The translations under genes were made by a program, and so were the position numbers. Positions 1-4,897 of a stretch of DNA of 13,041 bases are shown piece after piece. The notes beneath the pieces were generated by a model. That model had not been told where the DNA came from. It was given only the letters and a program-made list of their open reading frames with translations, and ran no database searches. The stretch's first letter is position 1. Each line of letters starts with the position of its first letter. Source of the DNA: Caldisericaceae bacterium (lineage in GTDB: Bacteria > Caldisericota > Caldisericia > Caldisericales > Caldisericaceae); the NCBI GenBank assembly GCA_021161495.1, contig JAGHAO010000216.1:1-13041 (forward strand), written 5' to 3'.

Positions 1-55
1 CTTATCTTTTTTATAACACTACTAAATACTCTATTCATCTCATAATATCGTTCAT

Positions 56-98
56 GAAAGAGGTTTGTAAAATCAAATTTCTTGATTATCCCTCTTTC
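56..98. terminator. Nested hairpin left of the IS element
   Basis: An 8-bp perfect outer stem (GAAAGAGG at 56-63 with CCTCTTTC at 91-98) encloses a 6-bp inner stem (AATCAA at 71-76 with TTGATT at 82-87). The plus strand continues into a T-rich run (TTCTTTAAT). It could be a Rho-independent terminator of a gene lying to the left of the window. It is AT-rich, so it is a weak candidate. No coding region is visible in 1-183. Confidence 0.4.
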
Positions 99-187
99 TT
101 CTTTAATACTATAATACTATTTTTATCACAATGAATAACTATGTCAAGTGATTATGGAAAAATATGAGCAGATAGGTATGAACATCG

Positions 188-193
188 TATATT
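188..193 (+). promoter_or_regulatory. -10 half of a circle-junction promoter for the bridge RNA
   Basis: TATATT sits a few bases inside the inferred left end and about 20 bases before the first stem of the bridge RNA. In the integrated element no good -35 box lies upstream. In an excised circle, TTGACA at 1961-1966 would come 15 bp upstream, or 17 bp from the alternative TATTAA at 190-195. A promoter assembled at the circle junction is known for IS110 elements. Its presence here is inferred from the boxes. Confidence 0.45.
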
Positions 194-199
194 AAAATA

Positions 200-395
200 G
201 AAGTTGCGAGGAGACATATCTTTGATTATATTTGGTATGTATGGTTAAAGATATGGGGGAAAGCGAACAAGTTTTACATAGACATTGGTTCATAGAAACC
301 GTTTAGTATGTTAAACCCGCTTTCCCTATTCCCTTAAACCTGTACAAGTACATTAGGCACAGAAGCCTGTATCACGATGATAGGTACGGGGAATA
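200..395 (+). ncRNA. Putative IS110 bridge RNA
   Basis: Three successive structures precede the transposase. The first is a 5' hairpin with a perfect 9-bp stem (CATATCTTT at 215-223 with AAAGATATG at 247-255). The second is a target-binding-loop-like structure: a 9-bp outer stem (GGGAAAGCG at 257-265 with CGCTTTCCC at 318-326), a second stem (271-280 with 307-316, one U-U mismatch) and an apical hairpin (GGTT at 287-290 with AACC at 297-300). The third is a donor-binding-loop-like structure: CCTGTAC at 339-345 with GTACGGG at 384-390 (one G-U) and an apical hairpin (AGGC at 355-358 with GCCT at 365-368). The order, and the position 5' of the transposase, match bridge RNAs of the IS110 group, which pair with donor and target DNA to guide recombination. 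Transcript ends are estimated. Confidence 0.75.
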
Positions 396-426
396 TTCCA
401 TATCGTAACCAAATCTTTTAAATTAT

Positions 427-432
427 AGGAGG
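427..432 (+). promoter_or_regulatory. Ribosome binding site of the transposase
   Basis: AGGAGG lies 8 bases upstream of the ATG at 441 and fixes the start codon. The 10-bp palindrome GGAATATTCC at 390-399, at the 3' end of the bridge RNA, is the only structure between the RNA and this site. Confidence 0.75.
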
Positions 433-440
433 TAGGGTTA

Positions 441-1727
441 ATGTTGTCAATAGGAATTGACATTTCAAAGAAAAAGGTGGATGTTGCAGTCTATGACGGA
501 ATGAAATATATATCCGGAACCTATGAGAATAGTGCAAAAGGTGTAAAAGCAATGTTAAGAGAGATTAAGAAGATTAAAACGGTAAGAAAAACTACAAAAG
601 AAATGAAGAAAACAAATAGACAATCAACAAAGCAATCCGGAAAGGAATCAATAGAATCAATAAAGAAAACAAAACAAACTAAAACCAAAGCAAATTTAAA
701 TCTCATCTTTGTTATGGAGGCAACAGGCGTATATCATCTGACATATGCCGATACTCTGTATGAATTGGGATATCATCCTTGTGTCGTAAATCCCCTTATC
801 ATAAAAAGATACGGAGAAGAGAAATTGAGAAGGGCAAAAACGGATAAAGCGGATGCAAAGCTCATATCTGAATTCGGATACAATAACATCATAAGAGTTA
901 TTGAAGATAAAATAGAAGATGAAGTCAAAAACAGCAAAAATAACAACAGCAGTAATAACAGCAACAACAATAATAATGGTAGCAATAGCAGTAATAATAG
1001 CAGCAATAATATTAAAAACAATAGTAGCAACAATAATAATGGAAACAATAGCGGCAATAACAACAACAGCAATAATAATCCTTCACCTGATATCCCGTAT
1101 CTGTACAAACCTAACAGCAAGATATCAATAAAAATTAAACTTATGCTTAAAGCAATAGAACAACTTCACGCATTGAAGAACAGAAACATAAACCATATGG
1201 AAGCATTGAAGCAGCATAAGGAAGAATACACAAAGGATATTGCCAAAATATTCAATAATATGAACAACAGCATAGATAAGGACATAAAGAAACTTGAAGA
1301 AAAGATAGACAAACTGATAAGAGAATCAGATGAATACAAAAATATGTATGAAAAGCTTTTAACCATTCCCGGAATAGGGGAGAGAACCGCAGGTGCATTG
1401 ATAGGATACTTTGATACGTTTGATAACTTTGAGAATGCAAAACAAGTGGCGGCATACATAGGATTGAATCCCGGCATAAAACAATCCGGAACAAGCATAA
1501 GAATAAAAGGAAAGATATCAAGGATAGGTAACTCTTATCTAAGAAAACTCTTCTATATGGATGCATTATCCGCATCCCGGTATAACACTCAGTGTAAACT
1601 AATGTACAAAAGATTATCATTAAAAGGAAAAGATAAACCGCAGATACTTATGGCAGTAGGACACAAACTCTTAAGGCAAGCATTTGCCATAGCGAAGTAC
1701 GGAAGAACATATGATCCGAATTATTGA
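441..1727 (+). CDS. IS110-family DEDD transposase (RNA-guided recombinase)
   Basis: The protein has 428 residues. The N-terminal RuvC-like DEDD domain shows D7 in GIDISKKKVDVAV, E93 in FVMEATGVY, and D135 and D138 in KTDKADAKLIS. The C-terminal transposase domain shows LLTIPGIGERTAGAL (about 306-320) and GLNPGIKQSGTSIRIKGKISRIGNSYLRK (341-369, in short segments), including the conserved serine near S349 that attacks DNA in this family. A helical, coiled-coil-like segment (about 232-300) joins the domains. With a bridge RNA the enzyme would excise, circularise and reinsert the element. Two low-complexity insertions are unusual: a Lys/Thr/Ser-rich stretch at 41-84 inside the RuvC fold and an Asn/Ser run at about 164-213. 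All catalytic residues are present and the frame is intact, so it may be active. Confidence 0.93.
   Translation: MLSIGIDISKKKVDVAVYDGMKYISGTYENSAKGVKAMLREIKKIKTVRKTTKEMKKTNRQSTKQSGKESIESIKKTKQTKTKANLNLIFVMEATGVYHLTYADTLYELGYHPCVVNPLIIKRYGEEKLRRAKTDKADAKLISEFGYNNIIRVIEDKIEDEVKNSKNNNSSNNSNNNNNGSNSSNNSSNNIKNNSSNNNNGNNSGNNNNSNNNPSPDIPYLYKPNSKISIKIKLMLKAIEQLHALKNRNINHMEALKQHKEEYTKDIAKIFNNMNNSIDKDIKKLEEKIDKLIRESDEYKNMYEKLLTIPGIGERTAGALIGYFDTFDNFENAKQVAAYIGLNPGIKQSGTSIRIKGKISRIGNSYLRKLFYMDALSASRYNTQCKLMYKRLSLKGKDKPQILMAVGHKLLRQAFAIAKYGRTYDPNY
930..1079 (+). repeat. Trinucleotide-rich (AAY/AGY) tract encoding Asn/Ser
   Basis: About 150 bases consist almost entirely of AAC, AAT, AGC and AGT codons. 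They encode an Asn/Ser run interrupted by a few Gly, Lys and Ile residues. Because the unit is three bases, slippage would change linker length without shifting the frame. The tract lies between the RuvC-like domain and the coiled coil, where a flexible linker would be tolerated. Confidence 0.85.
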
Positions 1728-1853
1728 GCAAAAATGTAAAAATGAAAACTAAAAGATTAAGAATAAAAAAGATAAATGAAAAATAAAAAGAATGAAAACA
1801 ACAAAGAGAAAAAGCAACAACGAAAAACAACAAAAAGAAAAAACAAACAGGAT

Positions 1854-1920
1854 ATATTCGAACAAATTGTATCGAATATCGGATATAAACCAAAAACATA
1901 CCTGTATTTATCTTATGTTT
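1854..1920. repeat. Two inverted repeats in the right-end non-coding region
   Basis: ATATTCGA (1854-1861) pairs perfectly with TCGAATAT (1872-1879), and AAACATA (1894-1900) pairs perfectly with TATGTTT (1914-1920). Both lie between the transposase stop and the inferred right end, in strongly A-rich DNA (1728-1980) with no credible coding region. They may end the transposase transcript or be structural parts of the right end. The role is unknown. Confidence 0.5.
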
Positions 1921-1960
1921 AGGAGGCTGATAAAAATATAAATTTTCTTTTGAAAAGTAC

Positions 1961-1966
1961 TTGACA
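1961..1966 (+). promoter_or_regulatory. -35 box (TTGACA) at the element's right end, facing outward
   Basis: A consensus TTGACA sits 13 bases inside the inferred right end. It has no matching -10 box in the flanking repeat DNA. On circularisation it would face TATATT/TATTAA at the left end and could drive the bridge RNA. Confidence 0.45.
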
Positions 1967-2111
1967 AAACACAGTACATTCTTGAGGAACGAACGAAGTG
2001 AGCGACGAAGAATCTCGTATTTTGTCATCCTGCACTCGTTTCAGCATCTCGTATTTTACCTGAGACTCTTCGCAAAAAAACGCTCAGGGTGACAAAAAGA
2101 GAAAAGGAGTT

Positions 2112-2134
2112 TCGAGGGAAATGTGTTCCCTCGA
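2112..2134. terminator. Perfect 9-bp hairpin, possible terminator of the minus-strand operon
   Basis: TCGAGGGAA (2112-2120) pairs with TTCCCTCGA (2126-2134) across a 5-base loop. Read on the minus strand it is followed by a T-rich stretch, so it could end the operon whose last gene stops at 2371. A diverged copy lies at about 2288-2318 (TTCGAGG and CCCTC arms conserved), so it may equally be a repeat element. Confidence 0.4.
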
Positions 2135-2160
2135 TTTAAGACCCTGAATTAATACACCCT

Positions 2161-2230
2161 AGGGCGACAAAAGTAGGATACCTCAGGGTCACAAAAAAGG
2201 GTACCTCGTGGCGACAACTAAAAGTCACTC
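2161..2230. repeat. Three degenerate 23-24 bp tandem units
   Basis: Units at 2161-2184, 2185-2207 and 2208-2230 share a layout of (A/G)(G/T)GG followed by (C/T)(G/C)ACAA near the start and AC(C/T)TC or CACTC at the end. There are no unrelated spacers between units, so this is a short tandem repeat and not a CRISPR array. Confidence 0.5.
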
Positions 2231-2370
2231 TGCACTCCTTTCCTCGCCGAAGGCGAGCACCTGTTTCAGAGTCTCTTTTGATAGAAGGTTCGAGGAAAAT
2301 ATATTCCCTCAAGTTTAAGGTCAAGTAAAACATCTTAAATCTGCAATATAGAAACGGTTCAGCATCTCCC

Positions 2371-3891
2371 TTATTTTAATCGATATTTTTTGAGGTTTCT
2401 GAAAATTGCGAATACTCTTCCGGGCACAAGCGGTCTTTTAATAAGGAACTCTTCGAAAACCTTTTTATAAGAACCGTATTTGTTATAGAGTTTCAAAAGA
2501 TATACGCTCATTTCTACGGGAGAGGGCGGGCGTACGGGAGAAAGCACTTCATTGAAATATGCGTAAATTTCATTCTCCGCGTCTTTCGATGTTTTCCATC
2601 CGTATTTTTCTTTTATTCTCTCCACACTTATTCCCGCTTTATGATGTTTCCTGAGCAAACGAACCTCACGCTCTTTTTTGAAAAATTTCGGAAGGTTCGA
2701 CGGATCATGAACACTCCCTTTGTTCAGGTTTGATAAATGCTTTTCGAAACTTTTGAGTTTTACGGAAATCGATTCTTTTCTTCTGAGTTCCGCAAAGAGT
2801 ATCGCCTTTTTTATATCCTCTATTGCCTGTTTTTCCGTGTAGCCATCGCGAATATCGGATACTCTTTTTATGAAGAGTGAGTCAAAATGTTTTTTGATTT
2901 TTGCGGGAGAAAATCCGAAAAATTTGTCGCTAAAAATAAAAGACAAATCGTTTGCTTTTGAGAACTCTGTCTCTTTTCCGGTAATTCCTCTCACAAAACT
3001 ATCAAATTTGCCGTTCTTCCTAAAATTTGCAACGAGATAATACCCGTTTCTTTCACTCCGCACGATTTCGTTGCAACAGGCGTAAACATCCGACAAAATA
3101 TGTGAAGTTTCTTCGTCCGCATCTTTTACCTTCATAATGCGGAAACGAACTTTAAAGAATGAATTCGGAATTTCCTTGTTCCAGAAAAGATAAGCGTAAA
3201 GAAACGCCTTGTATAGGGAAGAAACCGCATTGGAGTGGTCGAGTAAGGTGATGTCATTTCCGAACCTCCTTGTTTCGGAAAGTGCATTTTCAAAATACTT
3301 TTGTGAAGCTGATTTTACAAACTTGTTCAATCTCTCGATATCTTTGGTTCCGAGTCTTTGCAAAAATTCTTCGACCTCGAAATAAAAATCCTTGCGCATC
3401 TCGTCGAATCTTTTTACGGGAAGGGGAGTTTCAGGATAGAAAATATTATCTCTGTATAGTTTGAAAGGTATTTGTTTTCCGCTGTTTGCAGGGTTTGAGG
3501 CATCGAGGTGGTCAACTGTTTTCAAAAGTTTTATCAAGGGGTGCTTTTCTATTTTGTCTTTGAAAGGGCAAGGTGTGCCTTTCAAACACCTGCTGCATCC
3601 GTGATGTGCGCAGATGAAATGCGAGAGGGAAATGTTCAAATCAATCCCTTTGATTCTGCTTTCACCGATAAAATTAGACAAAGGCGAAAAAAGTAATTCT
3701 TTTAAACGCGGAGGAAGTATGTTTTTATCCAAAAAAAGGATCTGTCCGTGAAAGTCTTTCACGTTCATCCCGCGTGCCTTGGACAAGACAAAAAACCGCG
3801 AAAGCTTGCCTATGTCGTGGAGATAAGCACCGATTTCGGAAAGAAGAATTAGTTCTCTATATTTTGAATCGAATTTCGTTTTCCGAGGCAT
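2371..3891 (-). CDS. Orphan HD-domain protein resembling the N-terminal half of Cas10/Csx11
   Basis: The protein has 506 residues from the ATG. An upstream in-frame TTG at 3900 would add three residues but lacks a ribosome binding site. An HD phosphohydrolase-like motif lies at H25-D26 (GAYLHDIGK), with further metal-ligand candidates H91, H96 and H97 (HFICAHHG) and D127-H128 (VDHLD). Cysteines C99, C102 and C108 follow the HH pair. DITLLDHSNAVSSLY (213-227) resembles the DHS segment after the HD domain in type III Cas10 proteins. The stretch at about 247-290, ending NEIVRSERNGYYLVANF, recalls the first palm-like region of Csx11-type Cas10. No GGDD cyclase motif and no second palm are visible. 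The C-terminal half is helical and basic, with a possible helix-turn-helix near GISVERIKEKYGWK. No other cas gene or CRISPR is in the window. The resemblance is from memory of the family. A general nuclease or phosphodiesterase role is possible. Confidence 0.6.
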   Translation of the reverse strand: MPRKTKFDSKYRELILLSEIGAYLHDIGKLSRFFVLSKARGMNVKDFHGQILFLDKNILPPRLKELLFSPLSNFIGESRIKGIDLNISLSHFICAHHGCSRCLKGTPCPFKDKIEKHPLIKLLKTVDHLDASNPANSGKQIPFKLYRDNIFYPETPLPVKRFDEMRKDFYFEVEEFLQRLGTKDIERLNKFVKSASQKYFENALSETRRFGNDITLLDHSNAVSSLYKAFLYAYLFWNKEIPNSFFKVRFRIMKVKDADEETSHILSDVYACCNEIVRSERNGYYLVANFRKNGKFDSFVRGITGKETEFSKANDLSFIFSDKFFGFSPAKIKKHFDSLFIKRVSDIRDGYTEKQAIEDIKKAILFAELRRKESISVKLKSFEKHLSNLNKGSVHDPSNLPKFFKKEREVRLLRKHHKAGISVERIKEKYGWKTSKDAENEIYAYFNEVLSPVRPPSPVEMSVYLLKLYNKYGSYKKVFEEFLIKRPLVPGRVFAIFRNLKKYRLK

Positions 3892-4825
3892 ACTCGACAA
3901 ATTTGTTAATCACGGAATTTACTTCTTCGGGAGGGAAAGGGTAATTGAACATAGGGCCTGTTGGAGTTTCGTTGTAATAAGGCCTGTTGCAGTGAGGACA
4001 ACCGCTCGTAACAAAATTGAAAGGATTTTTCAAAAGTCCTGCCGCATTTTCCGCTTTCAGTCCGGTCAAATTTTCTTTCTTGTCAAAAATAGGCTGAAAC
4101 ACCTTTCTCTCTGCTAACAAATTTCTCATAACTTGAATCCTTCTGTATCTTTTGAGAGAAGGAGGCTTCCGATTTTCGAGGCGCGTTCCCTTAATCGGGG
4201 TGAATGCAAACAAGCCTACGGTTACTGTGTTATCAAAGAATTTTTTCATTATTTCGTAAAGTTCCTTGTCCGTTTCTCCCATACCCACAATAATGTGCGT
4301 CGTGATTTTTCCGGGAAACGTTTTACCCGCATTCGTTATAAAGTTAACTGCTTTGGCAAAATCACCGCCTCTGAAAACCGCATAAGTTTTTTCCGTTGCA
4401 ACGTCAAGCGCAACGCCTATCTTGCTTGCACCCGCATCAAACAAAAGGCGCAGATCGTCTATATCGGAAAGCCTTACGGAAACGGAAACGGGAAGTGAGG
4501 AAACAGACTTCACCTCTTTTATGAAAAACAGTGTATCTTCCAAAAAATTCGGACTGTTCACCACCTGAAAGCAGATGCGCTTTACGATTTCGGGAGCGGA
4601 AGAAACAGCTTTTTTTACCGTTTCCCAATCGGTTTTGGGCCAGATAACGCGCGAAAGATATTCCGTTGAGCCGTGAGAGCTCCGTGACTGCGGGCAATAG
4701 GCACAGTTAAAAGCGCATTTTTCCCCGACCATAAAATAAAGCGTTGTGGGAGGAGCGGGAAGTTTTATATCTTTCAATCCCAACACTCCCAAACTTCCTA
4801 TCGAAACTCTGATTTCTTTCTTCAT
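3857..4825 (-). CDS. Radical SAM enzyme, BioB-like
   Basis: The protein has 322 residues. The CxxxCxxC motif (C37, C41, C44 in EKCAFNCAYC) binds the 4Fe-4S cluster that cleaves S-adenosylmethionine. The barrel continues with biotin-synthase-like segments: IGVALDVATEKTYAVFRGG, TTHIIVGMGETDKEL and FTPIKGTRLENR. The C-terminus has CPHC (about 276-279) followed by NRPYYNE and a GPMFNYP motif, which could hold a second cluster. This tail is not that of classical biotin synthase. It recalls archaeal BioB-like proteins, possibly the LipS-type lipoyl synthases, but the substrate cannot be assigned. AGGAGGTG at 4834-4841 best fits the ATG at 4825; a TTG at 4831 is also in frame. Its 3' end overlaps the HD gene by 35 bp, implying translational coupling. 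It follows uvrA in the same direction. Confidence 0.8.
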   Translation of the reverse strand: MKKEIRVSIGSLGVLGLKDIKLPAPPTTLYFMVGEKCAFNCAYCPQSRSSHGSTEYLSRVIWPKTDWETVKKAVSSAPEIVKRICFQVVNSPNFLEDTLFFIKEVKSVSSLPVSVSVRLSDIDDLRLLFDAGASKIGVALDVATEKTYAVFRGGDFAKAVNFITNAGKTFPGKITTHIIVGMGETDKELYEIMKKFFDNTVTVGLFAFTPIKGTRLENRKPPSLKRYRRIQVMRNLLAERKVFQPIFDKKENLTGLKAENAAGLLKNPFNFVTSGCPHCNRPYYNETPTGPMFNYPFPPEEVNSVINKFVEYASENEIRFKI

Positions 4826-4848
4826 TTTCAATTCACCTCCTCAATAAT

Positions 4849-4879
4849 TGTCCGCTTGGTACCTGGTACTAATAGGACA
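4849..4879. repeat. Palindromic repeat, copy 1 (between uvrA and the radical SAM gene)
   Basis: This is a 31-bp imperfect palindrome starting TGTCC, carrying GGTACC, and ending GGACA. It shares its first 21 bases, plus the two bases before them, with copy 2, and 27 of 31 positions overall. It lies in the 72-bp gap upstream of the radical SAM start. Confidence 0.8.
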
Positions 4880-4897
4880 GTTCTCATAAATAAAGCC

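Larger units (their letters stand above)
184..1979 (+). mobile_element. IS110-family insertion sequence with bridge RNA (boundaries inferred)
   Basis: The element consists of a 5' non-coding region folding like a bridge RNA, a DEDD transposase gene and an A-rich right end. IS110 elements lack terminal inverted repeats and leave only a short core at each junction, so the ends were inferred from the RNA guides. The predicted left donor guide (AGTACATT, 347-354) matches the right end at 1973-1980. The complement of the right donor guide (CATCGT, from 374-379) matches the left end at 183-188. Both ends share ACAT (182-185 and 1976-1979), so the core is probably a dinucleotide within it, most simply AT. 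The ends could be off by a few bases. The empty site would join 185 to 1980, at the edge of a REP-like repeat cluster. Confidence 0.6.
1980..2370. repeat. Gene-free mosaic of REP-like repeats
   Basis: No credible gene is present. ATCTCGTATTTT occurs twice (2012-2023 and 2046-2057). CCTGAG at 2059-2064 pairs with CTCAGG at 2083-2088. The motif CTCAGGGT(G/C)ACAAAAA occurs at 2083 and again at 2182. CTCGCC at 2243-2248 pairs with GGCGAG at 2252-2257 across a GAA loop. CTGCACTC followed by TTTC recurs at about 2030 and 2230. Such mixtures of short palindromes and GTCAYCCTGAG-like strings are typical of dispersed intergenic repeats. The family cannot be named from one window. Confidence 0.65.

Noticed and set aside
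109..118. Alternative IS left end at a CT next to TATAAT (109-118), with a right-end core CT at 1981-1982
   Set aside because: The left side agrees poorly with the right donor guide, and it would leave about 100 bases before the bridge RNA. The ACAT model explains both donor guides. It remains the main alternative.
773..1120. Minus-strand Leu-rich open frame opposite the transposase
   Set aside because: It is the complement of the Asn/Ser codon tract; the plus-strand frame has a ribosome binding site and all catalytic motifs.
1648..2028. Minus-strand 126-residue open frame spanning the element's right end
   Set aside because: It crosses the transposase stop and the inferred element boundary, is Phe-rich because of A-rich DNA on the other strand, and has no recognisable domain.
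2161..2230. Possible small CRISPR array
   Set aside because: The units are directly adjacent and degenerate, with no unique spacers, despite the nearby Cas10-like gene.
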